The notes beneath the pieces are model-generated. The model was not told where the DNA came from. It did no database searches and saw only the letters and a program-made list of their open reading frames with translations. Below, piece after piece: positions 35,634 to 48,780 of a DNA stretch of 64,000 nt (positions are counted from its first letter, which is position 1; every line of letters starts with the position of its first letter). This DNA comes from Dacryopinax spathularia. Taxonomy: Eukaryota; Basidiomycota; Dacrymycetes; Dacrymycetales; Dacrymycetaceae. The stretch spans positions 620,001 to 684,000 of the forward strand of contig JBBPFI010000014.1 in NCBI GenBank assembly GCA_037974965.1. Direction: 5' to 3'. The position numbers and the translations under genes were made by a program.

Positions 35634-37344
35634 TCATGCCACACTGAAGTCATACTGGACAGCGTGGGAGCCGTCGACGGAGAGTTGGGGCACGATGAAT
35701 GAGGTGCGTGTCGGGTACACGTTAGTGTGCTGGTTCAGCGGCGCGAGGATGTCCTCAGGCTTGGCCATCGGCTCATCCTTTGCGCGCATAGCCATCTCGC
35801 TCGTGACACCAAACAACATGCCTTGCACTTGGTTTTCCTTGCCACCGACGTTAAGATACGAGTCGGAGTGAGGGTACATGGGAGTGATTGGCGTGGCTGG
35901 CATGCTGTCGCTTGCATTGCTTGAGCCACTGGCCGAAAGAGGGGAGATTGAGTCCATGCTGGACCCAGAGCGCGACAGGGTAGATCCGTAGAACGTCTTG
36001 TATGCGTCCGGCGTGGACGGCAGGTCGATGTTCCACTCGGGGAAAGGAGAGTAGTGGTAGCGGTTGCCCTTAGCATACCACTCGGCAACAATGCGAGACG
36101 CGCCAGAGTAGTAGAGGGGCTGGTACTTCTTGACGACCGTCTCAGAGAGGAGCTGCACACCGGAGGCGCACATCTCGTCGAGGGCCTCGGAAACTTCGCG
36201 CGTTTCAGTGGTATCCTCGTTCCTCTGTTGACTAGTGAGTATTCAGGACGCATATATGCTGGGAAGAACTAACAGAGAGGCGGGACTCCCCGAGGATGTA
36301 CTTTGCCAAACACAGAGCACCATGAGCGATCTGGCTGGGCAACAAATGGACGAACTCCTTCTTGAAGAGGGTGAGCTCCATCAAGAACCGAGCGACATGC
36401 TGCGTGCGGGCGTGTTCCCAGCCGGTCTCGCCACTGCACTTAACGCGCATCCAGCCCTCGGCAGTGGGATGGCCAAGATCCCAGCCGATGGTGGCAAGAA
36501 CGTGACGCTCCATCTGGACGAAAGCGGTCTGTTCGTAGGTGTGGCGGCAAATATCGGCGAGGTCGGCGAGCGTGTGGATTCGCGACTTCTCATCTTCGTA
36601 CTTGGCGGCAATCCAGAGAGCAGCACAGCCAACAAGCTGGTAGTGCTTCTTAAGGACGATGCGCTTTGAGACGTATCGGTCAACAATGTTGATAGCCAGA
36701 TAGAGAGTCTCAGGGCGCATGCGAGCCATGAGGTGAACCTCGATGAGGAACTCGACAAGGCACGGGCGCATCTCCCAGCGGAGTTCGGGTTGCTGGTCCA
36801 TGTTCGTGACTTCCGCACGAGTGGCCACCTGCGCATATAGTTAGTTACTGTGAGCGGCGATGACGTCGATCCCACGCACCTCCCGTTCCCGCCAGTGCTC
36901 GAGCACCTCCTCAGCATACTCCTCCTCCTGCAGCATCATGGCATCACGGCTCAACATCTGCTTCTGCTGCTTCTGCTTGTTGATCTCCGCCATGACGGCT
37001 GCAGGGGGGGAGTATCGAAGCTTAGCGATGGTGGCGGCAAGGCCCGGAGACATGCCCGCCTTGCGGCCACCGCTGGCGGCGGTGGACTGATGGGAGACGG
37101 CATGGGCTTTCTTCGCCTGACGGGCGTAGGCGTGAACGCGGGCAGACTTGAGGGCGCCCTGACCTGGGTTTGAACGCGTCTTCATATCGACGTCGGTATC
37201 GGTGGCGGTATCAGTAGCGGTGGCGACAGCGTCGTGTTCAGGCGACGGAGAAGGAGAGACGATGGAGGAAGCTGCGGTAAAGTACTGATTGAAGGGCAGG
37301 GGGCTGGAAGTGGTGGGGCGATCAGTAAGCACGTTCAGGGACAT
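35634..37344 (-). CDS. CLN1: G1/S-type cyclin (basidiomycete Cln1-like)
   Basis: Three exons, 37344-36880, 36828-36274 and 36224-35634, give about 536 aa. The cyclin box (about residues 140-280) contains MDQQPELRWEMRPCLVEFL, VDRYVSKRIVLKKHYQLVG, ALWIAAKYEDEKSRI and FVQMERHVLATIGWDLGHPT. A second cyclin fold follows (HVARFLMELTLFKKEFVHLL). The wording matches the single Cln-type cyclin of Cryptococcus and relatives, which drives G1/S entry with Cdk1 and affects budding and morphology. The C-terminus is serine/proline rich, as expected for phosphorylation-controlled turnover. Both introns carry the recurrent motif: CATATATGCG at 36249-36258 and CTATATGCGCAG forming the acceptor at 36829-36840. 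Confidence 0.92.
36829..36879 (-). other. CLN1 first intron with TATATGCGC at its acceptor
   Basis: A 51-base intron with a GTGCGT donor and overlapping CTAAC branch-point sequences. TATATGCGC lies directly against the AG acceptor, so the motif sits between branch point and splice site. This placement differs from copies near donors in other introns. Confidence 0.7.
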
Positions 37345-40300
37345 AGCGACAGGTTAAGCGAATGTGAGGCGAAGTTGGATCGAAGAGAGCGTAGAGTGGG
37401 CCGGATAGGCAAGTGGGGGCAGATCAAGCACAGAAGCAAGATCGTGACAGAGCAAGAGTGAGAGCAAAAGAGTGGACGGGTATTAGGCCGGCGTGGTTGT
37501 GAGGCGAAGGTGACGCGGCGGCAGCAGCAGCAAGCAGTAGAGTAGCAGTGAAGCGAAGGCGAAAGAGAGAGAACGAGAGATGAAGAATGCCAGAACGGGA
37601 AAGAGACGAGCGTTATAAAGGAGCATGTTGACTTTGCTCGATGAGGTGAGACCACATCACGACGCAGCTCATCGACTTGAACCCAAAATGGGCCAAACCG
37701 ATGGTCAACCCAGCGTCATCACGCACCAAGCGCCAAGGAATGCGAGCAGCGTCGACGGACTGCCGTCTCATCCCTCTGGTCAGGCCAATAGCCATATAAT
37801 TGGAATGGGGAAGAACATGACGCAGAGGCGAGCAGTCGAGGCAGAGGGAGGCGACTTGGTCCATCCCATGGGATAGGGACGGAGGCACGGAGGAATGTAA
37901 TCACCAAAGCTAGTAACACTCACCAATAATGCAGATCCCAAATGCAGCTTATATGCCAGGTATGAAGGGGAGGAGAGAATCAAGAGTGGGAATCGAGAGC
38001 GTCGGGCGATGCGTGATTGGGTATATGCCTCGACGATGTGACAAGAGAGGGGTGGACGCCGACGGCGGCGGTTTGGTGGGGAGGGGGAGGGAGGAGGGGA
38101 ATAAGGAGTGAAGAGAGAGGGTCGCGCGACGAGAGCTGAGGGTGCGATCTTTGCTGGGTGAGTATAACAGGCGAAAAACCGCCAAACCAGATGGGCTAGT
38201 TATCGGGTTGACGCCTCGTGTGTTCAGCCTGGCATGCGAAGGGGGAGGAGGGGGAGTATATGAGAAGTTGTGATATCTACAAGGTGTGGCAGGGGGCGGG
38301 CGGCCGGGAGAGTCCATTAATCCTCGACCCTACTCCCCATCTGTGACGGATCTGGCCCATTCCGGCAACGGGGGCAAGCACAACGCTAACGGGTGGGCGG
38401 TGGGAGATGCGCGTCGGCCTTCCGCGACTTCGGGGGGCGCGTCCCCCGTACGGAAGCAAGAGAACTGAGTTGTCACGGGTGTGTTCTCTCTGATATCCTG
38501 ATGCCGTGACGGCCTGGGGGGACCGCTTCGCGAAGTCTGTGACTGCCCAAAAGACGGGCCTCAGTGGACGACGACGGCTTGGGTGGGCTGCGCCGGACAG
38601 CGGCTAGGAACTTGTGCGACAGTCCGGGTGCACAATCGGTACGGTCGTCAACGTCAACTCTGTTCGCATGATCTGCCATCATCGCCCGCCCCTCATGCTC
38701 TCGCCGACTCCGTGCACTGCTGGCCAGTTCATACCCAGTCCCATTATGCTCTGGGTTCCTGAAACTGGGGGCAGCGAAAGCCATTGAAAATTTGCATGGA
38801 TTCTTCGCGCATCACAGGCTTCCCATGATGGTATGTACTTCAGGGATTCACCAGTGGCGCAGTCTGCCTCCCACTGCAGATAGCTGCCTTTCGGAGTATA
38901 CAACCTGCAGCATCAAGACGACGTGGAGCTCCGTGCTTGATCTTCCTCTTTAACGCCGCCTGTCCTGCCAGGTTTCCAAGTGCCGTTCCGCTGGACGTTC
39001 TCGATAACCTCGAACGAACACCAGTCCCTCCATCCGACGTTATCGCATCCGCTATTCGGTCTCTTACGTCCTCCAGTGGATGGAGTTGCACGCGCGCGGT
39101 GTGAAGAGCCCCTGTGAAAGCAAGCCTAATCTATCAGCGCTTCCCGGTCACACGACGGTGCTAGACTACGATCTATTCTGCTTCCTATAGCAGCTGTTGC
39201 GCTGGACTTGTTTTGTCCACCTACCACGTCAGCAGCACGGTCGAATCTAACAGATGTTGTCATTACGCGGTTGCACCGCCTGTTTGTGGAGGTGGTGCCT
39301 TGGCTCCATCGTCGCTCCCGCACACTCTTCACCCTCTTCACACTGTTCCTCGTGTAGCGTTGTCATCGCTCACCGGCTATCCTATAACAAGCCAAAGCAC
39401 TTGACAATCGTATAAACCTTGGGTCAGATTATAGTTATCCCTCCGAATGTTTGCTCCTCCGAGCTACTCGCACACGCTTCCCCGCGTCATAGCGATGCGG
39501 AACTGAACAAACAATGCTACGGCAAGGGCCGGCAGAAGCGGATGTGATTCGTTGTCAGTGTTGAGCACTAGCGCCATCGCGGCCTATGCCTGCCCTATCG
39601 AGCGAACCAAATATTCGCAATGTACGTCGCGTCCCTGGCCTGAACGCTCACGCTTCCGAGCCCAAAATGAACAAGTGTCGGTGATTCCCGCTGCAGGCAG
39701 TATCTCGATAGGCCGGTTCGAGAAGCACACAAAAGCAGGTTCATCAGCGTTTCGGGTCGCTTACCGGTCACAAACACATCGGGCCGCTCGATCCCTGTTC
39801 ATCACCCGGTTGCTGACTCGTCATTTGGCGCGCTGCGCGTCGCGCATCGTGTTGTGCACTCATTGACAAGTCACTGTCTTGCTCCTGTCCGAGAGAAGCA
39901 CTACTGGTTTTGTCAGAACTCTGGTAAAACATACCAAGCTGATTTCGGGAGAATCAAGAGGAAATCACTTGCAGGCGGTGCAATGGCGGCCAGGAGCACA
40001 AGCTCTGGTAAGCCACACCGAACGTGACTGCTCGGGGAGTGGTGATGCCTTCGTGGCTACTAGGGCCCACTTTGGCGCGCGTCGGTGGGATCGCGTCTCG
40101 CCTCGGTGACGCGCGAACGGGATGTGATTGGGAGCGAATGGCAGCGCCTCATCGGTCGGAAATGGTATGCAGCGAGATCTGCCATTTTTGTCCGAGAACA
40201 GGGCTGATCCGCCGGCTTCTTCAGCAGCACCGCTTAAAGGGGAAGGTGGTGATACCATTTAAGGAAAATTGATTGCGTAAGGATTTTATGCCGGCTTTTG

Positions 40301-43174
40301 CTACTCCCTTCGCCTCCGAGCGGACTTTGTCGCGGCCGCGTCCGGGTAAGCCCGCGACAAGAACTGGCACTGACAAATCGAGCTCAGCAGCACCCTTGGC
40401 AACAGCTGAGCTTAGAGCTTACGATCTGGCGATGATCGTCTGCTCGTAATACGGCGGTGCGAACCCTGGCCGAAAAGCAGAATAGGTCAAATCTATGGTA
40501 GCGGCGTGCATTCTCCCTGTTGGGAAAGAAGTCTCATGCATCCAGCGTACGCTTACCCACACCCCGGCCCGGGTAGCTCTTGCTCGCGAATAGTACAACG
40601 AACGGCGATCTGGAGCAGCTTTGTCGTAAATATCCACCGGACAGCCGGAAACAGAGGTGGGTGGTGGGTGCGAGCAGCGATAGGATTGTGACTCTGCCCG
40701 GAATACTCCGTCACGGTCACACATTCCTCGGCAGTTCGGCAGTGAGTCCCCAAATGCACGTGATGTGACGTCTAGGGGACAAGGGGAGTTCCAGGGTCCA
40801 CAAACGCGCGCGACGTTTCCTCCCGACTCTTCACAGCAGCTAAAACGAAGGTGAGACGATGATCGTGGAAGGTGCGCATTACAGAGGCCGAGGTGTAAAT
40901 GTGGAGCTCCTTTGTTGACGTTGTCCAACAAACCTTGTACCACGCTTCCTGCGAGAACGATCATGCTCGCACACCTGGTCTACTCCGCACTCACGTACTC
41001 GGCGTACCACTCAGGGCTATTTGTTTTGAACCTTGTCTCTGTTAATTGTTGTGACGTGGCGCAGAGTAGGCTTGCAGGCACCAAACCTCGCTCCGAAGCA
41101 GAGCAGAAGCGGGCTTGTGCGCTTCGCCGAGAGCTTAAGGATAACGCAACACCGAGAGCATCTGTGCCCAGTAAATATTGTTTGTCGCTTGGCTGTATGG
41201 CTCGCCTCGTAGGTTAGTACGGCATTGTTAATCAGCCCAGTAAACAATGCTCAAACCTAAAAGTATCGACGCTCACTTTACATAAAGAGCCGCTTCCAGC
41301 TCGCACGACCTTGATTGCTCTTTCCCACTTCACGAACTTCACCTTGCGGACGTGGGTTGGTGGAAGTGCAGTCCTTTTTCTAGCTTCTGTCAACATCCGG
41401 TGCTTTGCACTCTTACCGTACTAGCTCGCACATCGAACCTCGTCACCGACCAGTTTCGAGCTCTTCGGAAGATCAGCGGTTACTCCTCCGCAGCAGAAGC
41501 TGGCTTGCCAGTCAGCACCCCAGCTTCCGACCGCTGTCTTCCGATCATCGCGCGCTTGTACACTACCTCCACTACGATAAAATGCTCGGCACATCCACGC
41601 CAGCATGCTGTCAACAGCGATACGAGCTAGTACACTGCTATCCGTCATTGTGCCCGCTCTTCACAACTACCTCCTTGCATCCTGCGCTATCGGTATAGGG
41701 GCTCTGTCTCAACCATGGCCGCCTCCGCTTCATCGTGCAACTTTGACGTCAGAATTTACAACTATATCTCCGGAGTATTATCATCGCTGGCTATTCGCAT
41801 CGCACCGCTCAAACGCCCAGCATACGCTGTTTGCACCCACTCCATGAGTTCAGCCGCGTGTTGCTCCGAGCCTGCTGACATCCGACCACATCGTCCTCTG
41901 CTTGCCGGAGCTCGTCTTTAAATCTCAATCTCCGGCTCCCGGAACCATCACCCTTGGCCGCTACACCCATGACGCGGTCCTTGGCCGTCCACGGTCAGCC
42001 CACCACCAGCTCAATGCAGCCGCTGCCAAACCCCGCGCCAAACTGTCAGACACACCGGCATCTATCAGCATTAATATTGCTTAGAGGATCAAGCTCCTCT
42101 CTCTGCCCCAAGTCACAGACATCCTCAGGCCGTGCCCGTGGAGGCCGGGGGCGCTGCAACACGTGAAACGGCGACATTGCGCTTGTGTCTTGCGATCCCC
42201 GGAACCGGTGATTTCGCCCACCCTGATGGAAGCATTGGTCCGCCGGGAGGCTAAATGCATATATCGGTCTTGGGTGGTATATGCGCCTTGCGCGTTCATA
42301 CAATCTACTTGCTCTATGTTGCAAGTGGTCCTCGGAAATAATCGTTTTTGTTGTCTGCTATTCTGGTCTACTGCTGATACGACAACTTGGCGTGGGAGCT
42401 TTGGCCGCTACTCAGGCACATCTTCCATCAGCGACGTGGTTGTTCTGTTGCACCACGACCGAACAAGCGATAACAGAAGACGCAACAGCTGCTGGCCGGA
42501 ACCGACCATATGCAAAGGACAAGCGGCATCTTCAATAATGCCCAACATCAGGCGCACTAAGGCCGATAAATCTGTCTGGTGCTATCATGTCGCACATTGT
42601 TACCACCCCCTGAACCAGTCAAGAGGCTAATTGTCGTCTCACTCGCAAAGCAACCGCCCAGATACAGAACGTGAACAATGGCGCCAGTCTCAGGTCCCTC
42701 GACCTACGCCCATCTCCTGCCATTGCCGGACCGGAGAAGGTAGAGGGGGTGTAGGGACAGGCGTACTATGTCTTGCTCGGTATCTCAGGAACATACATCT
42801 ATTTAACTGAAGGCTTTGGCCTGAGCGAGTGCCATGGCGACGGGCTATGAATATCTCTCGCCAGGAGGGTTGGGGTATATTATTGCCTTGTCCATCATAT
42901 TCAGACATTATGATGTCGAGACATGGTGCGAGAAGGGGTCCAGACCCCTACTAAGGGCTATCATCCTAGTTGCCAAGCAGATGCCGAGACTGACATCGTA
43001 CAGGCCTCGAGGGAGATCTGTGCCGAAGGCGAGGTTATCCATCCAATGTCTTCATATTGTTGCTTATTTTCTACAGTGCAAATCGTATCTGCGGAATGCA
43101 TGCCACTATGTCTTATCTGCCAGCTACATACCAGCCTCTGTCACGACCCGGTGCCGTCTAGTTGTGCGAGGGGA
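37345..43174. other. 5.8 kb gene-poor region upstream of CLN1
   Basis: No frame here has a recognisable domain, and the longest (40419-40964, minus, 181 codons) looks like chance. There is no reverse transcriptase, transposase or integrase signature, no obvious terminal repeats and no RNA gene that I can name. The first kilobase or so is likely the extended CLN1 promoter and 5' UTR. The part from about 40900 to 42000 is pyrimid ine-rich on the plus strand, like many fungal leaders. Two copies of the GCATATAT/TATATGCGC motif lie at 42257 and 42279. A long non-coding RNA or decayed genes are possible. Confidence 0.5.
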
Positions 43175-44845
43175 TTACTCCAGAACCCAGTTGCTGCCCT
43201 GCTTCTTGATGTACACGGGCCGCTTCTCGTCCAGAGAGATACGGCCGGCATTGAGGATAGCGGTGGTGAGAACGGTATTGAGGATAGTCGGCAAGCCCTG
43301 CTTGTCGAAGTCTTCCGGCTTGGCAAGCCCAGCATTGACAAGACGAGCAGCATCGACGAACTTCTCGATTGAGACGTAGCCGTAGCCGCGCTGGCCGTCG
43401 AAGTGACCGGTTTCGGAGGGAGTGTACTTCATGTAGAAGGGGTTGTAGAAGGCGATACCTTGCCCGTCGACGGTTACGTCGTAGCCACGGTGGGCTTGGT
43501 CGACGTGGACGTCACCCTAGTTAGTGAACGTCAGCCTGGAGGCAGCATATATATGGAGTTAACGTACCTTCTCGCCCATGTAGTGGAAGTGCTGCCCGGA
43601 ATGGATACCAGCGCCCATGGGAGCGGTCCATGACGCAGTGTAAACGGCAGTACCCCGGTGTTTTGAGCTGGAGGTCGATTCCCAGTCCACAAGAAGCGTG
43701 ATCGTATCCTCAGCTTGCGGCACGCAGTTGTACGGCTCGCTGGTTGCGATGCCCTTGCTGGCGCTGGCAACCACACGCGTTGGCACGCCCTTGTCACCCA
43801 TGATCCAGCAGTGGATATCGATATGGTGGGAGTTGAGGTAGTAGCTGAGTACACAGTCAGACGCATATAATGTAATAGACCGATTGGCGCACCTGATATC
43901 CGAATCCTTTCCAGCCCACTCGCGGAAGGTAATGAGCTGGTTCTTCGGCTGGCTCATCCATGCACTGAAGAAGTTGAATTCTCCAAGCTGCTGAGCGCGA
44001 CCACGAGCATCAGAGTAGGCAGGGTCGAACCGCTTGTGGTGCTCCACGAAGCAGACCACGCCGTTCTTCTTCGCCACATCAATCAGCTGCTGGTGGTGTT
44101 CGAGCAGCTGGGTTGCGGGCTTGGTCACAAGAACATGGAGTTTGCGCTCGAGGGCGTAGAGGGCGATGGGATAGTGGGTGCCTATGTAAACGTGAGCCAG
44201 AGCTCCAGATACAACGGAGTTCGGATACGCACTGTCCGGAGTGAAGATGATCACCGCATCGCCAGGCTTGAGCGCATCAATGGCCGTCTTATCTATACAC
44301 TCATCAATATCGCGTAGTCATCTTCAGCACAAACTGCAAGCTCACAGGCTTCCGGGTCGCGCTTGTTTCCCTCAGGATATGCCTTGAAGCTGCCGAGGAC
44401 GTGAGTCTCCAACCTTCGTGGCTAAGTCAAGGATACGCACCTCACGTCAAGATCCTTGTAGACATCTGCAATCTTTGACTTCAAGTGGGCGCGAATGTCG
44501 GGGAACTTGGCACCATTGGTGCCGACCATAGACAACTCATTGACCTATAGCATTGACCGATGTCAAGAAGCCTGCTGCATGAAAACGAGCGCAGAAAGAC
44601 GCACCTTGCCCAATCTTCGGAGGTCGAAGAGTGTCAACCCAACAACGCCGACCTTCTTGTCCGACTGAGAGGCGCCTGCACCAGTCCATCCCGTCGTGTA
44701 CTCTCCAGTACCGCCTACACCGGCCCGCCGTCAGCTCAGTCTGTTTCTCAACGCCCTGAAGTCCCCGGCCCGCGCCACCACTGCAGCAAGCCGATCAAGG
44801 AGACTCACACATCAAACAGTTGAGCTTGCTCAGGTTGGCCTCCAT
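43175..44845 (-). CDS. Gfo/Idh/MocA-family oxidoreductase, D-galacturonate reductase-like
   Basis: About seven exons starting [12 protein letters not shown] at 44845. The N-terminal nucleotide-binding part includes [18 protein letters not shown] and [20 protein letters not shown]. The family lysine-proline motif appears as [20 protein letters not shown]. The second domain carries the [15 protein letters not shown] and [12 protein letters not shown] segments that I associate with fungal D-galacturonate reductases, which take the NAD(P)H-dependent first step of pectin-acid breakdown. The substrate is inferred, not shown. The neighbouring GH71 and CE16 genes make a role in plant or fungal wall polysaccharide use plausible. 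Introns at 43517-43567 and 43845-43892 contain CATATATATGC and TTATATGCGT. Confidence 0.8.
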
Positions 44846-45375
44846 TTTGAATAGGGCTGGTGGGAGTTTAGGATGAAAGTTGGATGATTTTGATAGTCGA
44901 CAAAGACGAAATGAGCCGAGCTGGACTGTCTACAAACATCCTACAGCCAGCTGACTTCGACCTTATGGAATTTGGGCCCGGCCCGCCGCGGCCCGGTTCA
45001 TTTCCCCTTGTGGTTTCTCCGTGCTCTATCCTGGCTCCTTGACGTCGTTGCTTTGTTGCTCAACCAACTCCTCAGCTATACGAGCATGCTCGGTGAATGT
45101 TTAGTCCGGGAATGCCGAGGGCTCAACAATAAAACCACTTGGACAAGGAATGCAGCACGGCTAGATAAAGTCAACACGAAACCCTTTTAATTCGCCGGGC
45201 AAGCAAAAATGCCCGGATTAGAGACTATCTACGATATGGTTGCAGCCAAGGGATACAACAACAAAACGTGCGGGAGGCTTTTGCAGAAATGGGGTAATGA
45301 CACAATGGTACGTCTATGCGGGTAAATTGGTGGACATGAAGAGTGGTAATGAAAGGGTGGAGTAGGCAGCAGAAT
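44846..45375. other. Intergenic region
   Basis: 530 bases between the oxidoreductase start and the GH71 stop. A stretch near 45113-45185 (ending aacaataaaacc and cccttttaattcgcc) is AT-richer, but no feature is recognised. Confidence 0.4.
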
Positions 45376-48300
45376 CTATGAGTGGCCCATGGCGACGTAA
45401 ACGTTGTAGTTCAATGTTTGCGGGTTATTGATGAATTTGTAGTCACTCGGGTTGACATCGACTACTTGCTGACCGTTGCGGTACAGGGTTGCCCGCATCC
45501 CGGAGCCGACTGCGAGTGCATGGCTGAACTTGTTGACTCCCGCATTGACATTCACAGTTGTCGGGTTAGCATTGCTGCTTGTTGGGGAAGCTCCCGAGCC
45601 AGACGGCGGAGTAGACAGAATCAGAGAACCAGCCGACGAGGCCAGGACAACCACGTAGAAGTTATCGACTTCCCAGTTGTAGCCAGTGGGCTGGCCAACG
45701 GAGTCGCAGCAAGCTCCAGCGCCTGCTGTGTGTGGTCGCGCGTAGATGTATACCTTGTCCTGAGGGATGGGCGGGTAAGAGCCATACTTGAATGCATAGG
45801 CATAATAACTGTTCATATCCAGCCATGCCGTGTGCGGGAAGCCGTTGACCCAGTTCGTACCATCCGGCATGGCCCCCTCGATCGGACCAATGTAGTGCGA
45901 CTCGCCGTAATCATTCCAAGAAATGATTTCGGTCATGGCGATCTGGTTACGATTGGCGATCAACATCTCCCATCGGGTGGCAAAGAGGTTGTCGTCATTC
46001 TTGTAGAGGAAGTTCTTGTAGCCGTAATGCTGAGTGGGATGTCAACTACATGTGGAAGTGATGTCAGGGGAGGGAAACGTACTGTGAAGAAGTTGGGCGA
46101 TACGGCTGCCATATAGAGCTTTCCATTCAGACCGTTCAACCATTGTTGATCGGTGGAATAGGAAACGGCAGAGTTTCCAGATGGCCAGCCCCCGTTCCAG
46201 TTGAAGGTACCGCTGATCACAGGGTAGTTCCCGAAAGTGCTGGGATCGACGAAGAAGGACGGAATAAAAGTGACCTGAACTCCGATCATATTGATCACAC
46301 TCTGCCACCCAGCATTGACGCTCCCTTGTCCGAAGTAGCTGTTCTCGCCGGAGAAGGTGCTGAGAACGAGGCCGCCGTTGTAGTAGAGCTGAGCTGGGTG
46401 GCCAGCGTACAGCCTCACTTGGTTGGCCAATGACTGGGCGTCACCAGATCCACCAGAAGGTAGCGAGGTCATGTCGGCGGACAGGAAGAGCTTAAACCCG
46501 GTTGACGAGGCGGCCGCGTAGGCGGACGCGATCTGAGCAGGCTCCCAGGAGTCCGTACCGTAGTTTAGAGCGAAGGCATCGATGCCTGCTGCTTGAGCAG
46601 CGGCGATATCAGCCGCCCAAGTCGCCTGGGTGTACGGATACGTGTTTCCGACGATGTGATGTGCTACGACGACCTTGTTCGTCGAAAGTCCAACAGTACT
46701 GACAGGTGCAGAGGAGGAAGTCGTGGAAGTGGAAGTCGTAGAAGTCGAGCTGGCGAGAGATGTGACCGAAGCAGCGGTAGACAGCGTGTAGACGTTCATC
46801 CTCCATCCACCACCACATATCTCATTCGAGTTGCCCGCGCAACTCGTGGAGCAGTCTGTGGACGCGGCTTGTCCACCACCGTTATTGCTGAAGGAGCTAC
46901 CGCAGTAGCACTCGTTGCCGTTCTCGACACCAGCCATCGGATATCCTTTGCCTGAGCAGAAGCTCTGGCAAACCTCGATGGTCATGGAGCTTGAGGTAGT
47001 AGAAGCGGAAGTAAGTGCCCGAGCGCTGACATCAACCCGGCAGCCAAGGCTGACCCAAGTCTGACCGGATGACGCGGAAGTCGTCGGAGCTGCGCTGGTA
47101 GTAACCGTCGATGGGTTGCCAGCATACTTGTAGATGTTGATCGCAAAGTTGCCGCCGCACGTCTCGCCACTGTTTCCAGCGCAAGCCATGTTGCACCGAC
47201 CATCGGTCGCGAGAACACCTTGGCCCGAGCCGGTTCGAATGGCACTGTCGCACATGCACTGCTGTGAGTACTCGACGCCGGCGTAAACGTATCCTTGAGT
47301 GACGCAGAAGTTCTGGCAGTACTCGATCGTCATGGATGTCGTCTGCGTGGATGGGCCGGCAAGTGCGCGGGAGCTGGCGTCGGAGTAGCATCCCAGCGTC
47401 GACCAACCTGTAGACGAAGTTGCTGTAGGCGCAGCCGAGGTCGTGGTGGTTGTAGTCGCGGTGGTCGTGGTGGCGGGCGAGACGGTACCGGAAGACTTGT
47501 AGATATTGATGGCGAAGTTACCACCGCACGTCTCGCCGCTATTACCAGCACAAGCCATGTTGCACCGTCCATCTGTAGCGAGCACACCCTGGCCAGAGCC
47601 AGTGCGAATGGCGCTGTCGCACATACACTGCTGCGAATACTCAACACCGGCATAGGCGTATCCAGCGGCCGAGCAGAAACTCTGGCAGTATTCGATGGTC
47701 ATCGATGTCGTCTGCGTTGAAGGACCGGCAAGTGCGCGAGTGCTGGCATCGGAGTAGCAGCCCAGCGATGTCCAGCCCGATGAACTCGTGGTAGTTGGGG
47801 CAGCGGAGGATGAGGTGGACGAACTTGACGAGCTTGACGAGCCTCCCGTGGTGCCACTTGCCTTGTACAGGCTGAGGGCGAAATTGCCACCGCAAGTCTC
47901 GCCGGAGTTGCCTGAACAAGCCATGTTGCAGTTGGAGGACTAGATAACACCGGTCAGAAAGATGATGAGGCCCGGAAACGCGCGGCAACTCACGGAAATG
48001 GTACCACCGAGTCCGTTAGACAGAGCGTTCCCGCAATAACATTCCTGGGAATATTCTGTACCGGCATACAGGTATCCGGCGCCGGCGCAGAGCGCTTGAC
48101 AGGACTCGGTCGTCAGAGAGGAAGAGGTGACGTGACTACCGGTCAGAGCGCGTGCGGAGCCGTCCTGGACGCATCCTACTGAGCTCCAGGTGATCGGGGT
48201 CGACGATGAAGTGGTCGCCTGATAGAGGTTAAGAACAAAGTTGCCACCGCAGGTTTCCCCGGAGTTTCCTGTGCAGGCCATGTTGCAGTTGCTTGACTAG

Positions 48301-48780
48301 AAACGAATTAGTCGTCTGAATTACTGCAAAGGAGAGGAGAAAAGGGCTTACAGAGGTGGAGACACCGAGACCATTGGAGAGTGAGTTACCGCAATAGCAT
48401 TCTTGGGAATATTCGGTGCCGGCGTATGAATATCCGGCACTGGCGCAGAAAGCTTGGCAGGACTCGGTAGTCAAAGAGGATGAGGTGGTGTGACTACCAG
48501 TCAGGGCACGGGCAGAACCGTCGGTCACGCATCCCAGAGAGGTCCAGGTGGTAGCACGAGACTGGAGGTGAAGAGAGGACGCGTTCGGGGAGAACACGTT
48601 CAGGGAGGAGGAAGTCGAGGGGAACGCGTCTGGCGATGTGAGGCCAAGCCACGAATATACGAGCGAGCTGACGCGCATTTTCTTGATGTACTTGATGACG
48701 GAGGTGGACGCGTCAAACTTTCTTCGGCCGAAGACCGTGTCGGTAGAGGGTCCTGCTTGAGAAGGGGATAGAGACTGCAT
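45376..48780 (-). CDS. GH71 alpha-1,3-glucanase with five WSC domains
   Basis: Four exons, 48780-48352, 48296-47994, 47939-46083 and 46029-45376, give about 1,080 aa. Five cysteine-rich WSC domains come first, each with YxYAGxEYSQxC and C(N/S)xxCxGNSxExCGG wording and separated by serine/threonine linkers. The C-terminal 410 residues are a GH71 domain: VVVAHHIVGNTYPYT, AGIDAFALNYG, FKLFLSADMTSLP and TEIISWNDYGESHYIGP. GH71 enzymes cleave alpha-1,3-glucan, a major capsule-anchoring and wall polymer in Tremellomycetes; WSC domains probably bind the wall. The first two introns interrupt WSC1 and WSC2 at the same place. A clear signal peptide is not seen at ATG 48780. ATG 48678 (MRVSSLVYSWLGL) is an alternative, and a GTAAGT donor at 48891 suggests a 5' UTR intron. 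Confidence 0.9.
46830..47790 (-). repeat. Tandem WSC-encoding repeats
   Basis: WSC3 and WSC4 are nearly identical in protein (both with ALAGPSTQTTSMTIEYCQ and CMCDSAIRTGSGQGVLATDG) and clearly related in DNA, consistent with recent internal duplication. WSC5 is more diverged. Confidence 0.75.

Noticed and set aside
40419-40964. 181-codon minus-strand frame in the gene-poor region
   Set aside because: Begins without a convincing context and matches no family I recognise.
37345-43174. Possible transposable or virus-like element
   Set aside because: No polymerase, integrase, transposase or capsid-like frames and no terminal repeats were seen.
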